From positions 1 to 29,315 of the forward strand of contig CAJTMC010000044.1 in NCBI GenBank assembly GCA_910577115.1: a DNA stretch of 29,315 bases. The letters are read 5' to 3'. Both the position numbers and the translations under genes were made by a program. Below the pieces are notes generated by a model. That model saw nothing but the letters and a program-made list of their open reading frames with translations. It made no database searches and was not told the DNA's origin. The DNA is from an uncultured Lachnospiraceae bacterium (GTDB lineage Bacteria; Bacillota; Clostridia; Lachnospirales; Lachnospiraceae). Below are positions 16,775 to 24,473 of this stretch, piece after piece; positions within the stretch are counted from its first letter, which is position 1, and every line of letters begins with the position of its first letter.

Positions 16775-19246
16775 ATGCAGCAGTATACAGATAAGGCAAA
16801 GGCCGCTTTGCAAAAGGCTGCAAAGACGGCGAGAGATTTGCGTCAAAGTTATATCGGAAGTGAGCATATCCTTGTGGGACTTGTTCGGGAAAAGACGGGC
16901 GTAGCGGCAAAGGTGCTTGCGGACAACGGTGTTGAGGACGTGCAGTTAATCAGCATGATTAAGGAACTGATTGCACCGGAGGGAAATGTTGCCACAATGG
17001 AGCGCGACGGCTATTCGCCGCGGGCGACAAAGATTTTGGAGGAAAGCCACAGGCTGGCGCACAAATATAAGAGCCAGCTGACCGGTACGGAGCATATTCT
17101 TTTATCCATTTTAAGAGAGGGCGAAAATGTCGGGCTGCGGCTTTTGAATACAATCGGAATCAACGTTCAGAAGTTGTATATGGACACGTTGATTGCGATG
17201 GGCGAAGATATTAATCAGCACAAAGATGATCTGAGTAAAAACAGGAAGAAGAAACGAGACGGCGTTACACAGACTTTGAATCAGTACAGCAGAGATTTGA
17301 CGCAGCTTGCAAAGGACGGAAGGCTCGACCCTGTGATTGGCAGAGAGACCGAGATTTTGCGCGTGGTGCAGATTCTTTCAAGACGCACCAAAAATAATCC
17401 CTGTCTGATTGGTGAGCCGGGTGTCGGAAAAACTGCGATTGCGGAGGGACTTGCGCTTAGGATTGTAAACGGAGATGTGCCAGACACTGTGAAAAACAAG
17501 CGTGTTGTGACCTTAGACCTTGCGGGAATGGTCGCAGGCTCGAAATACCGCGGTGAGTTTGAGGAGCGCATTAAAAGAGTCATCAGGGAGGTTATTGATG
17601 CCGGCAATATTTACCTGTTCCTTGATGAAATCCACACGTTGATTGGCGCGGGCGGCGCAGAGGGGGCGATTGACGCGTCCAACATTTTAAAGCCTTCGCT
17701 TTCGAGAGGTGAAATCCAGCTGATCGGCGCGACAACGGTTGCAGAATACAGAAAATATATTGAGAAGGACGCGGCGTTAGAGCGGAGATTCCAGCCTGTA
17801 ATGGTGGAAGAGCCGACGGAGAGCGAGGCAGTGGAAATTCTTGAAGGAATTGCCTACAAGTATGCGGAGCATCATCAGGTGACAATCACGCATGAGGCAC
17901 TTGAGGCGGCGGTGAAGCTTTCTGACCGCTATATCAACGACAGGAATCTGCCCGATAAGGCGATTGATCTGATTGACGAGGCGTCGGCTGCAATCAGGCT
18001 CAAAAATATGCATCTGCCGGATACCTTCAAGGAAATGACGGAGCAGATTAAGCGGTTTGATTTGCAGATAGAGCGTTCGATTCGCATGGAAGCTTATACG
18101 CAGGCGGCAGAGCTGCGGCAAAAGCAGGACGAACTGATTAAAAAATATGATAAGGCATATATCCGGTACGAAAAGACACAGACAGAGAAAAATCTGGTCG
18201 TAACGGAAAATGACATTGCGGAGGTTGTGGCAAACTGGACAAAAATACCTGTTAAAAAATTAACGCAAAAAGAAAGCGAGCGGCTTTTGAAGCTGGAAAG
18301 TATTCTCCATAAGCGTGTGATAGGACAGGAGGAAGCAGTCACAGCGGTTGCACAGACGATGAAGCGCGGACGCGTAGGACTTCAGGATCCGAACCGGCCG
18401 ATTGGATCGTTCCTGTTTTTAGGACCGACGGGTGTCGGAAAGACGGAGCTTTCCAAGGCGCTTGCGGAGGCAATGTTTGGATCCGAAAATGCACTGATCC
18501 GCGTTGACATGTCGGAGTATATGGAATCGCATTCCGTATCGAAAATGGTCGGTTCGCCGCCAGGCTATGTGGGCTTTGAGGAGGGTGGACAGCTCAGTGA
18601 AAAGGTGCGCAGGAATCCTTATTCGGTTGTGCTTTTTGACGAGATTGAAAAGGCGCACCCTGACGTATTTAACATTCTCTTACAGGTGCTTGACGACGGG
18701 CATATTACCGATTCGAAGGGCAGAAAAGTAAGCTTTAAAAATACAATATTAATTATGACATCAAATGCAGGCGCAAAGCGGATTGTCGATCCCAAGAGTT
18801 TAGGCTTCGCGACGGTGAAGGACGAAAAAGCGGATTATAATAAAATGAAGTCCAACGTTATGGAGGAAGTAAAGCGTTTATTTAAGCCGGAGTTTATCAA
18901 CCGTATTGATGAGATTATGGTATTCCACCCGCTGACGGAACGGGATATGAAGCAGATTATCACGCTGCTTTCCAAAAATCTCTGCGAGCGCTGCAAGGCA
19001 CAGCTTGATATTGATTTGACGCTGACGGGAACGCTCAAGGAATATCTTGTGAAAAAGCATTCCGATCCCAAAATGGGCGCAAGGCCATTAAAGCGGGCAA
19101 TCCAAAATGTTGTGGAAAATGAGCTTGCGACAGCAATTCTTGAGGGTAGAGTGAAAGCCGGTGATGCGGTTTCAGCAGGCGTCAGAAACGATAAAGTCAC
19201 ATTTACGGTAAAGGAACCAAAGGAAAAACAGGCGGTATCTGAGTGA
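16775..19246 (+). CDS. clpC: ATP-dependent Clp protease ATPase subunit ClpC
   Basis: 823 residues, the usual length. N-terminal double Clp repeat (1-145, YIGSEHILVGLVRE and LTGTEHILLSILRE), AAA-1 with Walker A GEPGVGKT near residue 213 and FLDEIHTLIGAG, a short middle domain (about 405-475, coiled coil with AAELRQKQDEL) of ClpC length, and AAA-2 with GPTGVGKT near residue 550 and LFDEIEKAHPDVFN. The C-terminal D2 small domain has the ARPLKRAIQNVVE end. ClpC unfolds substrates for ClpP in protein quality control. No McsA, McsB or CtsR gene is adjacent, so adaptor control differs or is encoded elsewhere. Likely co-transcribed with the GntR regulator. Confidence 0.97.
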   Translation: MQQYTDKAKAALQKAAKTARDLRQSYIGSEHILVGLVREKTGVAAKVLADNGVEDVQLISMIKELIAPEGNVATMERDGYSPRATKILEESHRLAHKYKSQLTGTEHILLSILREGENVGLRLLNTIGINVQKLYMDTLIAMGEDINQHKDDLSKNRKKKRDGVTQTLNQYSRDLTQLAKDGRLDPVIGRETEILRVVQILSRRTKNNPCLIGEPGVGKTAIAEGLALRIVNGDVPDTVKNKRVVTLDLAGMVAGSKYRGEFEERIKRVIREVIDAGNIYLFLDEIHTLIGAGGAEGAIDASNILKPSLSRGEIQLIGATTVAEYRKYIEKDAALERRFQPVMVEEPTESEAVEILEGIAYKYAEHHQVTITHEALEAAVKLSDRYINDRNLPDKAIDLIDEASAAIRLKNMHLPDTFKEMTEQIKRFDLQIERSIRMEAYTQAAELRQKQDELIKKYDKAYIRYEKTQTEKNLVVTENDIAEVVANWTKIPVKKLTQKESERLLKLESILHKRVIGQEEAVTAVAQTMKRGRVGLQDPNRPIGSFLFLGPTGVGKTELSKALAEAMFGSENALIRVDMSEYMESHSVSKMVGSPPGYVGFEEGGQLSEKVRRNPYSVVLFDEIEKAHPDVFNILLQVLDDGHITDSKGRKVSFKNTILIMTSNAGAKRIVDPKSLGFATVKDEKADYNKMKSNVMEEVKRLFKPEFINRIDEIMVFHPLTERDMKQIITLLSKNLCERCKAQLDIDLTLTGTLKEYLVKKHSDPKMGARPLKRAIQNVVENELATAILEGRVKAGDAVSAGVRNDKVTFTVKEPKEKQAVSE

Positions 19247-19407
19247 TTAAATTTTCGGAAATTTTACAAAAACTTGTAGAAAATTAAAAAAATATAGTAT
19301 ATGATAGAAGTGTAATCGTAACGATGAAGGTACTGAATTGTTACGTGCAATTATCAAATTAGCAGTTACAATTAATCAACATTTATTGTTTTAGGAGGAC
19401 AAAAGAA
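19247..19407 (+). promoter_or_regulatory. AT-rich gap and long leader before the 137-residue gene
   Basis: Contains TTGTAG (19274-19279) and TATGAT (19300-19305), but their spacing is 20 bases, so the promoter call is weak. In the leader CGTAAC and GTTACG (about 19318-19346) can pair. A strong AGGAGG lies before the ATG at 19408. Confidence 0.35.
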
Positions 19408-19821
19408 ATGTCAGCAGTCACAGAATTACTACGTTCCGAGAGTAATGGCAGTATCAGTTTTGGAAATCATGAACTTGCAGCGAAGGCAAAGCTTGAGGAT
19501 TACAAGCATGCAGGAGATACTTATAAGGTCAAAACGTATCAGGCAATTACAAAATTGGAGAAAAACGGACTATTTTTATATGAGTCTGTTCCGGGTACAT
19601 CAGTCCATGATTTTAGCAGTGAACAGGACAGCATCTCGTTTGTAGTAGAGGGCGCACAGGATGCACAGATTACGCTGGGCGTTGAGCCGGATGCGGAGTA
19701 TGAGGTTGTCGTGGCAGGCGAGAGCGCAGGCACGATGAAAACAAATCTCTCAGGAAAGCTCAGTGTCAGTGTTGAGTTGGAAGGTGCAGGAGCGGTTGAA
19801 GTCAGACTGAATAAAAAATAA
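19408..19821 (+). CDS. Conserved 137-residue protein of unknown function
   Basis: Small soluble beta-rich protein with no signal peptide or membrane segment. Segments YKVKTYQAITKLEKNGLFLY, SVPGTSVHDF, VVEGAQDAQITLGVEPDAEY and MKTNLSGKLSVSVEL are patterns I associate with a conserved Clostridia protein sometimes labelled endosialidase in annotations; nothing in the sequence supports an enzyme. Strong ribosome site, its own leader and a strong terminator make it a single-gene unit, probably well expressed. Confidence 0.75.
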   Translation: MSAVTELLRSESNGSISFGNHELAAKAKLEDYKHAGDTYKVKTYQAITKLEKNGLFLYESVPGTSVHDFSSEQDSISFVVEGAQDAQITLGVEPDAEYEVVVAGESAGTMKTNLSGKLSVSVELEGAGAVEVRLNKK

Positions 19822-19845
19822 TTGTGGTAGATCAATGCGAATGAT

Positions 19846-19888
19846 AAAATACCTCCTCTAAGAGAAAACTATGAGGAGGTATTTTTGT
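19846..19888 (+). terminator. Strong rho-independent terminator
   Basis: 13-base perfect stem AAAATACCTCCTC (19846-19858) with GAGGAGGTATTTT (19873-19885), 14-base loop, ending in a T-run. The A-rich 5' side means it could act in both directions. Confidence 0.9.
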
Positions 19889-19905
19889 ATGCGGTGTGGA
19901 GGAAA

Positions 19906-19970
19906 GTGTGAAAAATGCATTTTTCACACAGCAAATTTGTGCTCAGGCCCAAATTTGCAGATTTTGATAG
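19906..19970 (+). promoter_or_regulatory. Two-hairpin leader element before radA (copy 2 of a dispersed repeat)
   Basis: Hairpin 1 is a perfect 24-base palindrome at 19906-19929; hairpin 2 at 19932-19957 has arms CAAATTTGTGC and GCCCAAATTTG (one mismatch, loop TCAG), followed by CAGATTTTGATAG and the radA ribosome site. Hairpin 2 and the tail match the hydG copy closely; hairpin 1 has a different sequence but the same position and shape. Confidence 0.7.
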
Positions 19971-19985
19971 GAGTAGGGGACTAGT

Positions 19986-21359
19986 ATGGCTAAAAAAATA
20001 ACTACCGTTTTCTTTTGTCAGGAGTGCGGGCACGAGTCAGCGAAGTGGATGGGGCAGTGTCCGGCATGTAAAAAGTGGAATACGCTTGTTGAGGAGAAGG
20101 TAAGCGTTACGGGAAGCGGCATGGGTGGCGCGTCAAAGACTGCGGCTGTCAGGGAAGCGCCGAAGCCTGTTGAGATTGGCGCGATTTCGCTGAATGACGG
20201 GGAGCGCGTGACGACAGGAATTGAGGAGCTTGACCGGGTGCTTGGAGGCGGAATTATGCAGGGGTCACTGATTCTTGTAGGCGGAGACCCCGGCATCGGG
20301 AAGTCTACGCTTTTGCTTCAGACATGCAGGCAGCTCTCGCTTATGGGGAGGAAGGTACTCTATATTTCGGGCGAGGAATCTTTAAAGCAGATTAAGCTCC
20401 GCGCCATGCGAATCGGTGAATTTCAGGATAATATGCTTTTACTGTGTGAGACGAATTTAAGTCTTGTGGAGGAAGCGATACAACGCACAGATCCGGAGAT
20501 TGTAATTATTGATTCGATACAGACAATGTATCAGGAGGACGTGTCGTCGGCTCCGGGAAGCGTTTCACAGGTCAGAGAGGCTACGAATGTTTTTTTGCAG
20601 CTTGCCAAAAGGCTTGGCATTTCTATTTTTATTGTAGGACATGTGACAAAAGAAGGTACGGTGGCAGGACCAAGAGTTCTTGAGCATATGGTAGATACGG
20701 TGCTTTATTTTGAGGGGGACAGGTATGCGTCATACAGGCTTCTGCGCGGTGTGAAAAACAGGTTTGGCTCAACGAACGAGATTGGTGTGTTTGAGATGCG
20801 CAAGGAGGGACTTGTTGAGGTGAAAAATCCCTCTGAGTATATGCTGAGCGGAAAGCCGGTGGGAGCAAGCGGTTCGGTGGTTGTATGTTCTGTAGAAGGC
20901 ACGCGTCCGATTTTGATAGAAATACAGGCGCTTGTGTGCCGCACAAATTTTGGAATCCCGCGCCGCCAGACGACAGGGACGGATTTTAACAGGGTGAATC
21001 TGCTGATGGCTGTGCTGGAAAAGCGGCTTGGTCTGCAAATCGGTGATTGTGATGCGTATGTTAACATTGCAGGCGGCATGAAAATGAATGAGCCTGCGGT
21101 TGATTTGGGAATTATCATGGCAATTGTGTCCAGCTTCCGCAACAGAGCCGTTGATGAGAAAATGCTTGTCTTTGGAGAGGTCGGACTCAGTGGAGAGGTG
21201 CGTGCCGTCACAATGGCGCAGCAGCGTGTTCAGGAGGCAAAGAAGCTGGGATATGATGCTGTGGTCATGCCGCGCGTGAACCTTGAAGGCATGGAGCCGG
21301 TGAAGGGGATTAAGATAATCGGCGTGGGCGGTATTGGTGAAGCGATTGATTTGATATAA
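19986..21359 (+). CDS. radA: DNA repair protein RadA (Sms)
   Basis: 457 residues, full length. N-terminal C4 zinc finger (C11, C14, C25, C28), RecA-like ATPase with Walker A GGDPGIGKST (about 99-108), Walker B VIIDSIQTM, the RadA signature KNRFGSTNEIGVFEM (about 258) and a C-terminal Lon-protease-like domain (ending VKGIKIIGVGGIGEAIDLI). RadA is a hexameric helicase that helps branch migration in recombination and transformation. The ribosome site GGGGA precedes the ATG. The M18 aminopeptidase follows after 41 bases and probably shares the transcript. Confidence 0.97.
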   Translation: MAKKITTVFFCQECGHESAKWMGQCPACKKWNTLVEEKVSVTGSGMGGASKTAAVREAPKPVEIGAISLNDGERVTTGIEELDRVLGGGIMQGSLILVGGDPGIGKSTLLLQTCRQLSLMGRKVLYISGEESLKQIKLRAMRIGEFQDNMLLLCETNLSLVEEAIQRTDPEIVIIDSIQTMYQEDVSSAPGSVSQVREATNVFLQLAKRLGISIFIVGHVTKEGTVAGPRVLEHMVDTVLYFEGDRYASYRLLRGVKNRFGSTNEIGVFEMRKEGLVEVKNPSEYMLSGKPVGASGSVVVCSVEGTRPILIEIQALVCRTNFGIPRRQTTGTDFNRVNLLMAVLEKRLGLQIGDCDAYVNIAGGMKMNEPAVDLGIIMAIVSSFRNRAVDEKMLVFGEVGLSGEVRAVTMAQQRVQEAKKLGYDAVVMPRVNLEGMEPVKGIKIIGVGGIGEAIDLI

Positions 21360-21400
21360 TGCAATATAATATATTATTTAGAGAATGGAGGATTAGGGTG

Positions 21401-22705
21401 ATGGGAGTCATTGAAGAACTGATGGGATTTCTTGACAGCTCGCTTACCTGTTATCATGCAGTATGTGAGGTGGAAAAAAGACTGTTGCAGGCAGGATTTA
21501 CAAGGCTTAGCGAGAGGAAGGCGTGGGAGCTTGGGCAGGGGCGCGGGTATTATGTGATAAGAAATGATTCGTCCATTATGGCATTTCGCGTGCCGGAGTG
21601 TGATGTAAGCGATATTAAGGGCTTCCATATTTTTGCGGCACATTCGGACTCACCGGCGTTTAAGCTAAAGGAATGTCCCGAAATGACAAAAGAAGGGGGA
21701 TATGTGAGCCTTAATACGGAGAAATATGGCGGCATGATTTTGTCTTCATGGCTTGACAGACCATTAACAATTGCAGGAAGGGTGTGCGTGGAGGAAGGCG
21801 GTGAAATTGTGTCCTATCCGGTAAAGCTAAAGGATAATACCTGCCTGATTCCCAATCTTGCAATTCATTTAAACCGCGATATGAATAACGGCATTGCGCT
21901 TAACCCGCAGACGGACATGCTGCCGCTTTTAATGATGCATTCGGAAAATGAGTCGAAAGCGGTAAACATTAAAAGTATGCTGGCTCGGGCATTGAACGGT
22001 CAATATCAAAAGCATTTTGTGGAAGACGATATTCTTGCGTCCGACCTTTTTGCGGAAAACAGTCAGAAGGCAGTGCTTGCAGGCATTTGCGACGAGTTTA
22101 TTATGTCAGCAAGATTTGATGATTTGGCGTGTGTTTTTGCCGGAACGGAGGCGATGCTTACAGCAGAGTCCGGACAGTATATGAATGTGCTTGCAGTGTT
22201 TGATAATGAAGAGGTGGGAAGTCTTACAAGACAGGGAGCGGATTCTACTTTTTTGCGTGATGTGCTTGAAAATATCAGTGACGGGCTTCAGGCAGAACAA
22301 AGCCTTTATCGGATTTGGAAAGCGGACAGTTTTCTTTTGAGTGCAGACAATGCGCATGCCTGCCATCCCAATCAGGGAGCGAAGTCGGACCCTGTAAACA
22401 GACCGTATCTCAATGGAGGCATCGTGTTAAAGTATCATGGTGGACAAAAGTATGCGACAGATGCGTATTCGGCGGCTGTTGTGAAAAAGCTTTGCAAAGA
22501 GCAGAACATTCCGTATCAGATTTACACAAACCGCTCCGATATTGCCGGAGGGTCGACGCTTGGAAATCTTTTGATGGCGCAGGTTTCCGTACCTGCTGCG
22601 GATATTGGCCTTCCGCAGCTTGCGATGCATTCCGCGTATGAGACGGGAGGGACAAAGGATATCACATATATGGTGAAACTGGCGAAGGCATTTTATCGGA
22701 TGTAG
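21401..22705 (+). CDS. apeB: M18 family metallo-aminopeptidase
   Basis: 434 residues from ATG 21401; GTG 21398 is equally possible since GGAGGA (21387-21392) suits both. Zinc ligands in the usual contexts: His in AAHSDSPAFKLK, Asp in ARFDDLAC, Glu in DNEEVGSLTRQGA, and the C-terminal His in MHSAYETGG. The segment SWLDRPLTIAGRV is typical of the family. A cytoplasmic dodecameric enzyme that removes N-terminal residues from peptides. Ends at a strong terminator, the last gene of the conserved chromosomal part. Confidence 0.95.
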   Translation: MGVIEELMGFLDSSLTCYHAVCEVEKRLLQAGFTRLSERKAWELGQGRGYYVIRNDSSIMAFRVPECDVSDIKGFHIFAAHSDSPAFKLKECPEMTKEGGYVSLNTEKYGGMILSSWLDRPLTIAGRVCVEEGGEIVSYPVKLKDNTCLIPNLAIHLNRDMNNGIALNPQTDMLPLLMMHSENESKAVNIKSMLARALNGQYQKHFVEDDILASDLFAENSQKAVLAGICDEFIMSARFDDLACVFAGTEAMLTAESGQYMNVLAVFDNEEVGSLTRQGADSTFLRDVLENISDGLQAEQSLYRIWKADSFLLSADNAHACHPNQGAKSDPVNRPYLNGGIVLKYHGGQKYATDAYSAAVVKKLCKEQNIPYQIYTNRSDIAGGSTLGNLLMAQVSVPAADIGLPQLAMHSAYETGGTKDITYMVKLAKAFYRM

Positions 22706-22715
22706 ATACAAATAG

Positions 22716-22755
22716 AAAACAGGTTTCTTAAATGACACTTAAGAAACCTGTTTTT
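22716..22755 (+). terminator. Strong rho-independent terminator after the aminopeptidase
   Basis: 16-base perfect stem AAAACAGGTTTCTTAA (22716-22731) with TTAAGAAACCTGTTTT (22739-22754), 7-base loop, T-run. It lies directly against the tRNA fragment. Confidence 0.95.
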
Positions 22756-22756
22756 A

Positions 22757-22789
22757 GCAGGGGCAGAAGGAATCGAACCCTCGTTGACC
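22757..22789 (-). pseudogene. 3' fragment of a tRNA gene (best fit tRNA-Trp), candidate attachment-site half
   Basis: Read on the minus strand: a 5-bp T-stem GAGGG/CCTTC around the loop TTCGATT, then the acceptor strand TGCCCCT and discriminator G. The implied 5' acceptor AGGGGCA and G73 fit bacterial tRNA-Trp. The anticodon and D arms are absent: to the right the sequence is unrelated. Such a 3' remnant is what is left when an element integrates into the 3' end of a tRNA gene; the intact copy should then be at the other end, to the right of this window. Confidence 0.65.
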
Positions 22790-22939
22790 AAATGGCATAT
22801 AGGAAGGATTTTGTATTTTATAAGGAATCCGGATGAAATTAGAGATATTGAAATTGATAATATTTGTAATGGAAAGTACATTTGTCCAATACCTGTAATT
22901 AAAGATGGAAATCATAGGTTTATGGCTGCAATGTGGTAA
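22784..22939 (+). pseudogene. C-terminal relic of a ParB/Srx-like protein
   Basis: An open frame without a start runs from inside the tRNA fragment to TAA at 22937. It translates to a segment with FIRNPDEIRDIEID and PIPVIKDGNHRFMAAMW; the last part resembles the nucleotide-binding DGNHR motif of ParB/sulfiredoxin-fold proteins. The N-terminal part is missing and the stop cuts it right after the motif. Identification by motif only. Confidence 0.45.
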
Positions 22940-22994
22940 CACGATCAGGGGAAAATGGAAAAAGTACATTGCATGTATTTTTCGTATAAGGTCA

Positions 22995-23023
22995 TTGACG
23001 ATGTATATACTATTGTATATACT
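22995..23023 (+). promoter_or_regulatory. mazEF promoter with two GTATATAC boxes
   Basis: TTGACG (22995-23000), 17-base spacer, TATACT (23018-23023). Two copies of the self-complementary octamer GTATATAC (23003-23010 and 23015-23022) lie between and over the -10, spaced 12 bases. This is a typical place for the antitoxin or toxin-antitoxin complex to bind. Confidence 0.75.
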
Positions 23024-23047
23024 AAATATATGAAAGGAGATGATTTT

Positions 23048-23293
23048 GTGCAAGCAACAATTCAAAAATGGGGAAATTCACAGGGGATAAGAATACCAAA
23101 AGCGTTTCTTGAAGCATTGGGAATGATGGAGAATGATCTTGTGGAACTTAACAGGGTTGATGATAATATTGTGATTACAAAAGTCAAAGAGAAAAAGGAA
23201 TTGACATTGGAAGATATATTCAAAGATTATGATGGAGAATATGTAGCAGAGGAATTTGACTGGGGTTCTCCTGTTGGAAGGGAAGTGTGGTAA
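23048..23293 (+). CDS. mazE: MazE-type antitoxin (SpoVT-AbrB domain)
   Basis: 81 residues from GTG 23048, eight bases after AAAGGAG. The N-terminal swapped-hairpin DNA-binding domain is clear: IQKWGNSQGIRIPKAFLEAL...LVELNRVDDNIVITKVK. The C-terminal acidic tail (LEDIFKDYDGEYVAEEFDWG) is the part that binds the MazF dimer. Its stop overlaps the toxin start as TAATG, so they are translationally coupled. Confidence 0.92.
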   Translation: MQATIQKWGNSQGIRIPKAFLEALGMMENDLVELNRVDDNIVITKVKEKKELTLEDIFKDYDGEYVAEEFDWGSPVGREVW

Positions 23294-23619
23294 TGTATAA
23301 TCCGAAGCAAGGAGATATTGTATTTTTGGATTTTAGTCTACAATCAGGACATGAACAGGCAGGAAGAAGATCTGGGGTAGTTATCAGCAATGAGCAGTTT
23401 TTTGCGAGAACTAAACTTGCTGTTGTGTGTCCGATTACGAATACAAGCAATAAATTTCCGCTGCATATCCCTTTAGATAATAGAACGAAAACGACAGGTG
23501 TAATATTGACGGAACATATGAAGTGTTTGGACGTGATTAGTAGAAATATTCAGTTTGTGGAGAAAATGCCAGAAGACTTGTTAGAGAAGACCTTGGCATA
23601 CGTTAAGGTGTTTTTCTGA
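23293..23619 (+). CDS. mazF: MazF/PemK-type mRNA interferase toxin
   Basis: 108 residues. The family start QGDIVFLDFSLQSGHEQAGRRSGVVISN is present with the catalytic Arg region, followed by VVCPITNTSNKFPLHIPL and TGVILTEHMKCLD. MazF cleaves single-stranded RNA at short sequence motifs; the recognised motif cannot be predicted. Held inactive by MazE. The Fic gene follows after 36 bases without an evident promoter or terminator, so the three may be one transcript. Confidence 0.93.
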   Translation: MYNPKQGDIVFLDFSLQSGHEQAGRRSGVVISNEQFFARTKLAVVCPITNTSNKFPLHIPLDNRTKTTGVILTEHMKCLDVISRNIQFVEKMPEDLLEKTLAYVKVFF

Positions 23620-23655
23620 TAGAGCAGTTGAAATAATAGATTTATGGAGGGGAGT

Positions 23656-24261
23656 ATGGCTCTGGAAAATAAATTAGGTATCAATGATTCGACAGAACTC
23701 GCAAGAGTAGAAGAGAGAATAAGTAAAACTAAAGCCATTAAATTATATGAAAGTAACATTGTTGAAAATTGCAAAGTTGGAAAATTTTCTGGGCTTGCCA
23801 AAATTCATAAATTTTTGTTTGAAGAAATATATGATTTTGCGGGAAAAGTCAGGACAGTAAATATTGCAAAAGGTAATTTTAGATTTGCTCCTGTAATGTA
23901 TTTGGACGCTGCACTAAAACATATTGATGATATGCCACAATCTAATTTTGATGAAATAATTGAAAAATATGTGGAAATGAATGTTGCACATCCTTTTAGG
24001 GAAGGGAATGGGAGAAGCACACGCATATGGCTGGACTTGATTTTAAAAAAAGAATTAAAATTAGTTATAGACTGGAACCGAGTCGATAAAGAAGACTATT
24101 TGCTTGCTATGGAAAGAAGTCCGATTAAGGATGTTGAAATTAAGGTTTTACTGAAGAATGCATTAACAGATCAGATAGATGATAGGGAAGTATATATGAA
24201 AGGTATTGATGTAAGCTATTATTATGAAGGATATAATACCTTTAAGGCAGAAGAATTGTAG
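23656..24261 (+). CDS. fic: Fic family protein adenylyltransferase with C-terminal inhibitory motif (class III-like)
   Basis: 201 residues from ATG 23656 (GGAGG five bases upstream; an in-frame ATG at 23644 overlaps it). The Fic motif HPFREGNGRSTR starts at His112, the catalytic base. The flap region TVNIAKGNFRFAPV is typical. Near the C-terminus SYYYEG (187-192) fits the (S/T)xxxE(G/N) inhibitory helix, here in the C-terminal position seen in the small self-inhibited class. Such proteins AMPylate target proteins such as topoisomerase subunits in some bacteria; the target here is unknown. Confidence 0.92.
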   Translation: MALENKLGINDSTELARVEERISKTKAIKLYESNIVENCKVGKFSGLAKIHKFLFEEIYDFAGKVRTVNIAKGNFRFAPVMYLDAALKHIDDMPQSNFDEIIEKYVEMNVAHPFREGNGRSTRIWLDLILKKELKLVIDWNRVDKEDYLLAMERSPIKDVEIKVLLKNALTDQIDDREVYMKGIDVSYYYEGYNTFKAEEL

Positions 24262-24473
24262 GATAAAATCTACATATATGTAACTGCCAAGAAATATCTT
24301 TATTTTTGGTATATGATTGGATTGTTATGTGGTGGAAATTGCCGAAACATTATAGAAAAGAATTAGAAACAATATATAAAAATAGATTAAATATACGGCT
24401 ATGAAATTAGATTTTGATTGTATTTCCAAAGTCTGCAAGATATAATGGTGTTAAGCGTGGAGGTGAAATAATT

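Noticed and set aside
18764..18780. GCAAAGC-like bases as a c-di-GMP riboswitch core
   Set aside because: They lie inside clpC coding sequence without the surrounding conserved stems; no riboswitch was seen before any gene in the window.
19906..19929. 24-base palindrome before radA as a second terminator
   Set aside because: No T-run after the stem, a strong terminator is already present 20 bases upstream, and the same layout recurs before hydG, so it is treated as part of a leader element.
22757..22789. Complete tRNA gene
   Set aside because: Only the T-arm and 3' acceptor strand are present; no anticodon or D arm can be found to the right.
24262..24473. Possible small gene between fic and the Uma2 gene
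   Set aside because: Only short peptides without a ribosome site or recognisable motif.
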